Assembly: GCA_947071365.1 (NCBI GenBank)
Contig: CAMTFT010000050.1
Location: 1-8,582 of the forward strand
Length of the DNA: 8,582 bases
From: an uncultured bacterium
GTDB lineage: Bacteria; Bacillota; Clostridia; Lachnospirales; Lachnospiraceae
Direction: 5' to 3'
This document shows positions 1-6,286 of this stretch, piece by piece (position 1 is the first letter of the stretch; each line of letters opens with the position of its first letter). The translations under genes were made by a program, and so were the position numbers. Under the pieces are notes generated by a model that was not told the DNA's origin, searched no databases, and saw only the letters and a list, made by a program, of their open reading frames with translations.

Positions 1-3000
1 GGGAAGCGAATTATGAAAAAGCCGGTAACAGATGCAAAGACTGGGAAACTAAACTGAGCACGGCAGAAACGCAGGTAATAAAAGCAACAAAAGCGGTAAA
101 CCAGAATGCGGCCTACCTAAAGGAAGCAGAGGAAGCAACAGACGGGTGCGCTTCCAGCATTGATAATTTCGGCAAAAAGCTACAGGATACCGGAAAAATG
201 ACAACGGACTGGGGCGAGAAGCTTAAGGGTGCCCTGGTCACAAAAGGGACATCAATGGCGGTAGACGCCTTAAAAGATGGAGCCGTAGCCGTCAAAGATG
301 CCATGTACGATGTCAGCGGGGCCTCTGCCAAGCTGGCCGCCAGCACCGGCCTCTCGGAGACTGCTGCGAAGAAATACCAGAAGGTCATGCAGCAAATAAA
401 AGGAGACAACTTCGGTGAGGATTACGGTGACGTAGCGGATGCCATGTCAGAAGTCATTCAGATCATGGGCGAACTGAATGAGACGGAAATGACGAACGTG
501 ACAGAATCCGCCCTTACTCTGCGTGATACGTTTGGTATGGAGGTCAATGGATCCATCCGCGCTGTAGATGTCATGATGAAGACCATGGGCGTTGATGCAC
601 AGACAGCATTTGATCTCATTACAACGGGTGCGCAGAACGGCCTGAACCGCTCCGGGGAGCTGGTAGACAACATTACGGAGTATGGACAGCTCTGGGGGCA
701 GGCTGGATTTTCCGCTGAGCAGATGTTCTCAATCATGGAGAACGGCCTGGATGCCGGGGCTTATAACCTCGATAAGGTAAATGATTACGTAAAAGAATTC
801 GGAAACTCCATGGCAGATGGCCGTATAGAGAAAAATCTTTCCTCTTTTTCTTCCGAGACGCAGAATTTATTCAAGCAATGTAAAGACGGGTATGCATCCA
901 CCAGTGACGTATTTTATTCCGTCATCAATGACCTTTCCGAGATGACGAACCAGCAGGAGGCGCTCGCCCTTGCGAGCGAAGTCTGGTCAGCCCTTGGCGA
1001 AGACAACGCAATGCAGGTACTCACTGCCCTGGACGATGTGAATGACAAATACAAAGATGTCAAGGGATCCATGGAAAGCCTGAAAGAGGTACGTTATTCC
1101 GACCTTGAATCAGCAGTATCCGGGCTCGGGGCCGCGGTGCAGGAGAACATCATCGCGCCGATCGCAGACAAGGCTCTGCCAACGGTAACGGGGTTGTTTA
1201 AGAAGGCTACAGAGGTTGTTGAGGGGATAGGAACCGCTGTTAACCAGCCAAAGAGCGATATCGAGCAGTTTGTTGATGATATAAAGTCATCAAATGATGA
1301 AATACAAACTATGCTGGATAATGCTTCACAGGTTTTGACTGACACGGATACCGATGTTTCAAAGCTTGAAGCGTATAAGCAAAAAATTACTGAAATCAAC
1401 GAGCTTGAAAATGCCTCCGGGCTGCAAAAATATGAATTGCAGCAGGCAGTAAATGACCTCGCGGGTGACATCCCGGAGCTGGCTGCTGCGTGGGATAGCG
1501 AAACGGAACGGATTAACCTGTCGAAGGAAGCCATAACAGCCCTGATAGACCAGCAGATTGCCTATAAAGAGGAAACTGCCGCGAGCCTTGCATTGCAGGA
1601 AACGTATAACGCCAAGATTGCGGCAGAAGCAAACCAATTGAAGATTAATTCGTCAGTAGAAGATCTGAATTCCCGAATAGAAAAGATGCGGGAATTGAAT
1701 GAAGCAACGGATGATTTTAAAAGGGGAGGGTATGGAGACTATTACACAGAACTGACTGAACTCGAAGTTGCACTGGATGATCTGACGAAAGAGCAGAAAG
1801 AGGCGAATGCGGCGGCGGAGGAGGCTGGCACGCAGTATGAGAGCTTAAAAAAGCATGTTGACGCGGCTACGGAAGCGGAAGAGGAGGCAAAACAGAAGGT
1901 ATCGGATCATGCGGACGAACTGGACGGCCTTTCAGAGTCCACCAAGGAAGCCGCAGACGGTATCAGCAGCGTCGGAAATGCCGCAGGCGAAACCAGCAAA
2001 GTCCTTGATGAATACGGCAATGACCTGACCGGGCTGACGGAAGAGCAGGCCGCTGCTGTAACCGCAGCGTCAAAGGAGATCGCAGATGCATACAACAACA
2101 TGCGCGACTCTATTGCAGATTCTATTGAGGGAGCCGTATCGCTGTTTGATGAATTCTCAGGCGGTACAGAGGTTTCCGCCGACCAGATTCTTGACAATCT
2201 CAACAGCCAGATTACCGGAATCGAGCAATGGAGCGAGAACATGAAGACCCTCGCCACCCAGGCTGGCAGCGGGATGTCACAGGAGCTTTATGACAAACTG
2301 GCTGAGATGGGCCCTGAATCAGCCAACCTTGTTCAGGAACTCGTCAACACACTGGAGAGTGACGCGGGAAAATTCGAGGAAATAAGCAGTAAATATGCGG
2401 AAGCATTATCCCTGAAGGAAGATGCCGGGGAACTGGCTGGCTATACGTCGGTTGGGGAGGGAATAAAAGAGAATATTGAAAAAGGTCTGGAAGGTATCGA
2501 TGAAGCAATAGCGGAAAAAGTACAGTCAAAGATTGCCGACGCGGCTGACAGCATAGATACCAATTCATTCCAACAGAAAAGCTCTGAATTTATTAAACCA
2601 ATCGCAGAAGGGATACAGAGTGATACAAGTATCAAGGAGGCGCTGAGGAGCGTTATAGAGTCGGCAGCGTCATCGGCAGCACAGCAGTCAGACAGTTTTT
2701 ATCAAGCTGGTACTACTCTGGGGGAAAAAGTATCGGAAGGCTTGAGAGAAGCATTGAGGCAGCAGCTATCCCAGATCCAGGAGGCAGGCAGAGAACAGGC
2801 AAAGGCTTACGCCACAGCCTTAAGTAACGCCCGCGAACAGGCTGCGGCAGCAGGACGGGCTCTAGCGGAGGCTGCGCGTAACGCGGCAGCAGCCTACAAG
2901 AGCGGCTTTTACAGTGCAGGTGTAAATATGTCCGCCGGTGTTGCTTCTGGTATCCGTGCGGGGCAGAGCCTGGCAATCAACGCAGCGGTAAACATGGCAG

Positions 3001-5093
3001 CGCAGGCGCTCTCTGCAGCAAAGGCACGCCTGCAGATCCATTCCCCGTCCAGAGTATTCCGGGACGAGGTAGGCGCGCAGGTGTCAAAAGGTTTTGCATT
3101 TGGTATTTCCGACAAAGCATCCCTCGCAGGGAAAGCGGCATCAAGGATGTCGAACAAGGTCTACACGAATGCGGTATCATGGTTGTCGAAATATAAGAAA
3201 TCGCACCAGACGTCACTTGAGGACGAGAAATGGTACTGGCAGCAGGTATTGAAACATACGAAGTCCGGCACGTCAGCTTACAAGAAAGCCATGAGCCAGA
3301 TCAACAACGTGGTCGGGCAGCAGGTAGGCAGTACGGCTCTTGCTTCGCAGATCAATAAAAATTTCGGCGTGTCCAGGACGACCACGACTGGCAGCGGTAA
3401 AAACAAGAAGAAAAAGAAAAAGGATACGGAAACGTATTATTCCGAGATCTATTCCGCTGCCGAAAAGTATATGAGCAATTTCCAGGTGCTCAACAACGTT
3501 TCCTTACAGCAGGAGCTTGCATATTGGAACGCGGTACGGGGGCAGTTGAAAAAAGGGACACAGGCATGGTATGATGCCACGAAGCAGATCAACTCCCTGA
3601 ATGACCAGATCGCCCAGGCCGCAAAGGAACGGATCGCCATGACGGCGAGCGTCCAGTCAAGCATCCTGGATAAATACAAGGTATACTATAAAGTCTCTGC
3701 AAAAGCTGAGGCAGATTACTGGAACCGTGCCAGACAGCAGTTCAGGGCTGGCACTGATGAGCGGATCGAGGCAGACCAGAAGTACCTTGAGGCATTACAG
3801 GACTGGTATGAGCAGAGGAAAGAGCTGGATGAGGATTATGCTGAAAACAGCAGGGAAATAAATGAGCAGCTTGCAGATGATATAAAGGATCTCCAGGATG
3901 CGTACAAGGATGCAGTACAGAGCAGGAAAGAAGACATCCTCTCCCAGATGGACTTGTTTGAAAGCTGGGATGCCACCGGGTACAATGCGGACACGCTCCT
4001 GCACAACCTGAAGACACAGGTTGCCGGGCTTGCCCTCTGGGAGCAGCAGCTTGAAGAGCTCGGCAAAAAGGGCCTCTCATCTGCCCTGATGGAAGAACTC
4101 AGGGCGATGGGGCCGGATGCCGCGGCGAATATCTACAGCCTCAACCAGATGACCGCGCAGCAGCTTGACGAATACAACAGGCTGTGGCAGCAGAAAAATG
4201 CGCTGGCAATGTCACAGGCAGTAAAGGACAATGAATCCCTCCGACTGGAAACGAACCAGGAGATCACAAGCCTGCGGCTGAATGCACAATCTGAACTGAA
4301 TGCGCTGAATGCGGAATACCGCGCTGCTATCGCGGAGCTGAATACGGGAATCTCCGGGGAGCTGGCCGGGCTTGTGAACAGGGCGGGCAGCATCGGGGAA
4401 GATGCTGTATCCGGGCTGATCGCAGGGATAGGCCGGGCAGCAAACAGCGTTGATACTTACAATAGTACGACGCAGATTGTATCACAGGTATCCGGGCAGC
4501 TTGCGGCACTGCAGCAGGAAGGGGCAACGATCGGCAAGGGCACTCTGGATGGCATACTTGCCGGAATGTCAGATTATACAAAAATCCAGGACGCATCAAA
4601 AAAGGTTGTGCAGTCCATCAAACGGGCAATGGATGAAGAGGCGGAGATCCACAGCCCTGCAAGGCTCTTCCGGCGTGAGACCGGACCGCAGATCCCGGCT
4701 GGCGTAGCACTTGGCATGGAGGACAATACGAGGCAGGCGGAAAAGTCCGCGCAGGAAATGATGCGGGATACCCTTGCGGCGGCACAGGAGGAAATGAAAC
4801 GCCAGCAGGCGCAGCTCCAGGTACAGATGGGGACACTGGATTTTTCCGGTATCGCAAGATTGAACAGGCTGACGGAGCAGCACCAGCCGCAAACGCCGGT
4901 GGTGAATGTCAACAATGATACGCTGGCTTCCCTGCTCGGGACATTGATATCCGCGGTAAATGGATTATCAGAAAAGATGGACAACCAGCAGGTTGTGATG
5001 GATACGGGCGCGCTTGTGGCATCCATACAGCCAGCCATGAGCCAGGAGAGTGCAGCGGCCACAATACGCAGAAACAGGGGGAGGATGCGATGA
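1..5093 (+). CDS. Phage tail tape measure protein (5' partial)
   Basis: This protein sets tail length and occupies the tail tube lumen before DNA ejection. At least 1696 residues are visible. The frame is open from base 3 (codon_start 3) without a stop, and the 65 codons before the first ATG at 198 read as tape-measure-like helix (including YLKEAEEATDG and SSIDNFGKKLQDTG), so ATG 198 is internal. Order seen: helical start; a PhageMin_Tail-like region at about 200-1200; Glu/Lys/Gln-rich probable coiled coil at about 1260-1950; module A (2142-3113); Trp repeats and a Lys-rich linker (3180-3788); charged coiled coil (about 3790-3950); module B (3954-4727); and a C-terminal tail with VVMDTGALVAS and a basic end RRNRGRMR. 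No peptidase, lysozyme or transglycosylase motif and no clear membrane helix was seen by eye. It overlaps the next gene by four bases. Family assignment is firm; module boundaries are by eye. Confidence 0.93.
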   Translation, partial: EANYEKAGNRCKDWETKLSTAETQVIKATKAVNQNAAYLKEAEEATDGCASSIDNFGKKLQDTGKMTTDWGEKLKGALVTKGTSMAVDALKDGAVAVKDAMYDVSGASAKLAASTGLSETAAKKYQKVMQQIKGDNFGEDYGDVADAMSEVIQIMGELNETEMTNVTESALTLRDTFGMEVNGSIRAVDVMMKTMGVDAQTAFDLITTGAQNGLNRSGELVDNITEYGQLWGQAGFSAEQMFSIMENGLDAGAYNLDKVNDYVKEFGNSMADGRIEKNLSSFSSETQNLFKQCKDGYASTSDVFYSVINDLSEMTNQQEALALASEVWSALGEDNAMQVLTALDDVNDKYKDVKGSMESLKEVRYSDLESAVSGLGAAVQENIIAPIADKALPTVTGLFKKATEVVEGIGTAVNQPKSDIEQFVDDIKSSNDEIQTMLDNASQVLTDTDTDVSKLEAYKQKITEINELENASGLQKYELQQAVNDLAGDIPELAAAWDSETERINLSKEAITALIDQQIAYKEETAASLALQETYNAKIAAEANQLKINSSVEDLNSRIEKMRELNEATDDFKRGGYGDYYTELTELEVALDDLTKEQKEANAAAEEAGTQYESLKKHVDAATEAEEEAKQKVSDHADELDGLSESTKEAADGISSVGNAAGETSKVLDEYGNDLTGLTEEQAAAVTAASKEIADAYNNMRDSIADSIEGAVSLFDEFSGGTEVSADQILDNLNSQITGIEQWSENMKTLATQAGSGMSQELYDKLAEMGPESANLVQELVNTLESDAGKFEEISSKYAEALSLKEDAGELAGYTSVGEGIKENIEKGLEGIDEAIAEKVQSKIADAADSIDTNSFQQKSSEFIKPIAEGIQSDTSIKEALRSVIESAASSAAQQSDSFYQAGTTLGEKVSEGLREALRQQLSQIQEAGREQAKAYATALSNAREQAAAAGRALAEAARNAAAAYKSGFYSAGVNMSAGVASGIRAGQSLAINAAVNMAAQALSAAKARLQIHSPSRVFRDEVGAQVSKGFAFGISDKASLAGKAASRMSNKVYTNAVSWLSKYKKSHQTSLEDEKWYWQQVLKHTKSGTSAYKKAMSQINNVVGQQVGSTALASQINKNFGVSRTTTTGSGKNKKKKKKDTETYYSEIYSAAEKYMSNFQVLNNVSLQQELAYWNAVRGQLKKGTQAWYDATKQINSLNDQIAQAAKERIAMTASVQSSILDKYKVYYKVSAKAEADYWNRARQQFRAGTDERIEADQKYLEALQDWYEQRKELDEDYAENSREINEQLADDIKDLQDAYKDAVQSRKEDILSQMDLFESWDATGYNADTLLHNLKTQVAGLALWEQQLEELGKKGLSSALMEELRAMGPDAAANIYSLNQMTAQQLDEYNRLWQQKNALAMSQAVKDNESLRLETNQEITSLRLNAQSELNALNAEYRAAIAELNTGISGELAGLVNRAGSIGEDAVSGLIAGIGRAANSVDTYNSTTQIVSQVSGQLAALQQEGATIGKGTLDGILAGMSDYTKIQDASKKVVQSIKRAMDEEAEIHSPARLFRRETGPQIPAGVALGMEDNTRQAEKSAQEMMRDTLAAAQEEMKRQQAQLQVQMGTLDFSGIARLNRLTEQHQPQTPVVNVNNDTLASLLGTLISAVNGLSEKMDNQQVVMDTGALVASIQPAMSQESAAATIRRNRGRMR
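2142..2354 (+). repeat. Tape measure duplicated module, copy A (LF...MGP)
   Basis: This is a 71-codon segment inside the tape measure gene starting LFDEF and containing ADQILDNL, a central Trp (GIEQW), GMSQEL and AEMGPESA. It aligns with 3954-4151 when gaps of one and three residues are allowed. Shared positions are LF, Gly, AD, Leu, NL, Gln, Gly, Trp, S..L...L and MGP followed by Ala. The DNA has diverged, so this is an old protein-level duplication and not a recent DNA repeat. Confidence 0.75.
3018..3113 (+). repeat. Tape measure IHSPSR motif, copy A
   Basis: This encodes a 32-residue segment with IHSPSRVFRDEVG (from 3036) followed by Q, G, G and I spaced as in many phage tape measure proteins. 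An alanine-rich helical stretch (about 2757-2930) and a Gly-rich SAGVASGI segment precede it. The pattern I-x-SPS/A-R-x-F-x-x-x-x-G is a recurrent signature of Firmicute tape measure proteins; its function is not known to me. It returns at 4647. Confidence 0.75.
3180..3788 (+). repeat. Three-copy Trp repeat in the tape measure protein
   Basis: Three 42-residue units lie at 3180-3305, 3468-3593 and 3663-3788. They align without gaps. The pattern is an aromatic or Ile, then L/M, S/D, K/N, Y/F; Ser at unit position 12; Glu at 16; the pair Tyr-Trp at 19-20; and Gly-Thr at 30-31. Visible cores are EKWYWQQ, ELAYWNA and EADYWNR, each followed ten residues after the Trp by GT. The first two units also end in QIN. 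Start-to-start spacing is 288 and 195 bases. They sit exactly between duplicated modules A and B. Confidence 0.8.
3399..3422 (+). other. Lysine-rich linker (KNKKKKKK) in the tape measure protein
   Basis: Eight codons, seven of them Lys, follow a Thr/Gly/Ser stretch (TTTTGSG) and precede DTETYY. The low-complexity, basic composition suggests a flexible interdomain linker between the first and second Trp repeats. It might instead be a protease-accessible site or bind DNA or RNA in the tail lumen; the sequence alone cannot decide. Confidence 0.6.
3954..4151 (+). repeat. Tape measure duplicated module, copy B (LF...MGP)
   Basis: This is a 66-codon counterpart of 2142-2354: LFESWDATGYNADTLLHNL, a central Trp (LALWEQQ), GLSSAL and RAMGPDAAAN. 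It directly follows a long charged helical stretch (about 3790-3950) with RKELDEDYAE and KDLQDAYKDA. It is shorter than copy A by a few residues in two loops. Confidence 0.75.
4629..4727 (+). repeat. Tape measure IHSPAR motif, copy B
   Basis: This encodes EIHSPARLFRRETG (from 4644) followed by PQI, then G, G and M spaced as in copy A at 3018-3113. Gly-containing helical segments precede it (GEDAVSGLIAGI and GKGTLDGILAGM). It closes the second duplicated half; the C-terminal tail of the protein follows. Confidence 0.75.
5077..5092 (+). promoter_or_regulatory. dit ribosome binding site and ATGA coupling overlap
   Basis: GGGGGAGG at 5077-5084 lies five bases before ATG 5090. The ATG shares bases with the tape measure TGA (5091-5093). 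The overlap implies translational coupling, and the strong Shine-Dalgarno inside the upstream gene fixes the Dit start. Confidence 0.85.
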
Positions 5094-5830
5094 AATTAAA
5101 CGGATGGGACATTTTGAATGCAGACGCAAAGCAGTGGAACGTGACACCAGGGTTCCACTCGGTCAAGAACAGCAGCGAATGGAACCGGGGCAGCCCGGTA
5201 ATGCTGGACGGCGAGATGGGATTTAAGACGATCGTGGTGACATTGCTCATCAAAAGGGACGGCGGCCGGCAGGCGCTCCTTAGCCGGTGCAGTGAGATCC
5301 TTTCCCGTCTGCTTATACCTGTGGAGATCGAGCTTGACGATTTTGAGCATAACTTTTATGGAGTCATGACAAAACACAGCCTGACAGAGAATCCCCTGAA
5401 TATCATGCCTGTGAAATACAACCGCGCAAGTAAATTGACGCTGACATTTGACGGGTATGAGTATGCAAAAACGGAATCTGTACAGACATTTTCCGGATCC
5501 ACAGCTTTTACAGTGAACAACGGCGGGAATATCGTTACGCCCGCTATTGTGGAGATCACACCGCAGGTCGGGGCCGCATCGATTGAAGTGACCGGGATTT
5601 GCCAGGATCACAATACGGGAGAAGACCTTCCGGTTGTAATACGGGAGCTGGCGACAGGGAAGACAGTTACCCTTGACGGGGTGGCGGGGCTCTTTACCCA
5701 GGAAGGGAAACTGAAATCAGGGGATATCGATATCTGGGAACGTCCGGCGCTGCTCCCGGGGGAAAATAAAATAACAGTGGATAATAACAGGATGGATATT
5801 ACGGTAAAGTTCCATCCTCGCTTTATGTAA
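5090..5830 (+). CDS. dit: Distal tail protein (Dit)
   Basis: Dit forms the ring at the distal end of the siphovirus tail tube, below the last tube protein ring and above Tal, and serves as the hub for the baseplate or tip. The 246-residue length is normal for the family. The N-terminal half has the Dit/Sipho_tail pattern of Firmicute prophages: MKLNGWDI, a WNVTPGFHS turn, SEWNRGSP, then SEILSRLL, VEIELDDFEH and LTFDGYEY ending the first domain near residue 125. The C-terminal half is beta-rich: NNGGNIVTPAIVEI, then GENKITVDN and a final KFHPRF, the pattern in which the second Dit domain closes with an Asn-rich turn and RPRF-like end. The position between tape measure and Tal is the canonical one. 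No carbohydrate-binding insertion is obvious; the length leaves little room for one. Confidence 0.87.
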   Translation: MKLNGWDILNADAKQWNVTPGFHSVKNSSEWNRGSPVMLDGEMGFKTIVVTLLIKRDGGRQALLSRCSEILSRLLIPVEIELDDFEHNFYGVMTKHSLTENPLNIMPVKYNRASKLTLTFDGYEYAKTESVQTFSGSTAFTVNNGGNIVTPAIVEITPQVGAASIEVTGICQDHNTGEDLPVVIRELATGKTVTLDGVAGLFTQEGKLKSGDIDIWERPALLPGENKITVDNNRMDITVKFHPRFM

Positions 5831-5845
5831 GGAGGAAATACCATG
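5831..5845 (+). promoter_or_regulatory. Ribosome binding site for the 141-residue gene
   Basis: GGAGG at 5831-5835 begins right after the dit stop (TAA 5828-5830) and lies seven bases before ATG 5843. The site and spacing are strong and support this start and independent initiation. Confidence 0.85.
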
Positions 5846-6268
5846 AAAATGACACTGAAAGAGGTAAATGAGAAGTATGCGGCGCTTGCAGGGACTGGCA
5901 GCCTGACGCTGCCGATCAAGCTGAGGTATGCGATCACCTGCAACCTTGACACGCTCCAGAAGCATGTGGAACGCATCGAGAAGACCCGGAAAGAATTATG
6001 CGAGCGTTACTGCAAGAAGGACGAAGACGGCAACCCGGTCATGGTCGAGAGCTATGTCGGCGGGCAGAAGAGAAGCAATTACGACATGAGCCCGAAGGAC
6101 GAACGTGCCATGAACAGGGAATACGAAAATTTCCTTGAGACGGAAGAGGTCGAGCTGGAGATCAGGAAAGTGAAGCTCTCCGTCCTCGAGGAATGCGAAG
6201 AGAAGGAACGCTATGATACGCCGAACGTAGCGCAGCAGCTTGCAATGCATTTTATGCTGGAAGAGTAA
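5843..6268 (+). CDS. Small helical tail-operon protein, DUF1617-like
   Basis: This is a soluble, highly charged protein of 141 residues with no signal peptide or membrane segment. After an N-terminal helix (MKMTLKEVNEKYAAL) comes LPIKLRYAI at residues 23-31. That hallmark, followed by long Glu/Lys/Arg-rich helices, recalls the phage family DUF1617. A KDEDGNP turn (near residue 58) is followed by a second half with PKDERAMNREYE and an EEVELEIRKVKLSVLEE helix. The end, TPNVAQQLAMHFMLEE, is amphipathic. No catalytic motif is visible and no function is assigned. It sits 12 bases after dit and 15 before tal with its own strong ribosome binding site, so it is probably made with the tail-tip proteins and may be a structural or assembly factor; that role is inference. 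The family call rests on memory of the motif, not on a search. Confidence 0.65.
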   Translation: MKMTLKEVNEKYAALAGTGSLTLPIKLRYAITCNLDTLQKHVERIEKTRKELCERYCKKDEDGNPVMVESYVGGQKRSNYDMSPKDERAMNREYENFLETEEVELEIRKVKLSVLEECEEKERYDTPNVAQQLAMHFMLEE

Positions 6269-6270
6269 CA

Positions 6271-6286
6271 GGAGGACTGCCCTATG
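6271..6286 (+). promoter_or_regulatory. tal ribosome binding site
   Basis: GGAGG at 6271-6275 lies eight bases before ATG 6284, just after the upstream TAA at 6266-6268. It decides the start of the last gene, whose reading frame is open to the right edge. Confidence 0.85.

Noticed and set aside
198..200. ATG 198 as the start of the tape measure gene
   Set aside because: The same frame is open back to base 3 and encodes sequence typical of tape measure proteins. Only a weak AGGA lies ten bases upstream. The true start is outside the window.
3399..3424. A-rich run as a programmed frameshift site
   Set aside because: The bases AAGAAAAAGAAAAAGG do not give an in-frame A-AAA-AAG heptamer (the preceding base is G), and the main frame continues with conserved tape measure repeats.
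4450..4707. 85-codon plus-strand open frame in another frame of the tape measure gene
   Set aside because: It is fully nested in the tape measure coding sequence and Arg/Ser-rich with no domain. I saw no reason to prefer it over the real frame.
4574..5062. 162-codon minus-strand open frame near the tape measure 3' end
   Set aside because: It is antisense to the conserved IHSPAR region and C-terminal tail of the tape measure; its Ser/Ala/Cys-rich composition is an artefact.
5096..5611. 171-codon open frame on the minus strand across dit
   Set aside because: It lies wholly opposite a confidently assigned gene, is rich in Cys/His/Arg/Pro as antisense frames often are, and matches no family I recognise.
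5723..5734. 12-base perfect palindrome GATATCGATATC as an operator
   Set aside because: It lies inside dit and encodes part of the Gly-Asp-Ile-Asp-Ile stretch, with no promoter nearby. Such short palindromes arise by chance from Asp-Ile codons.
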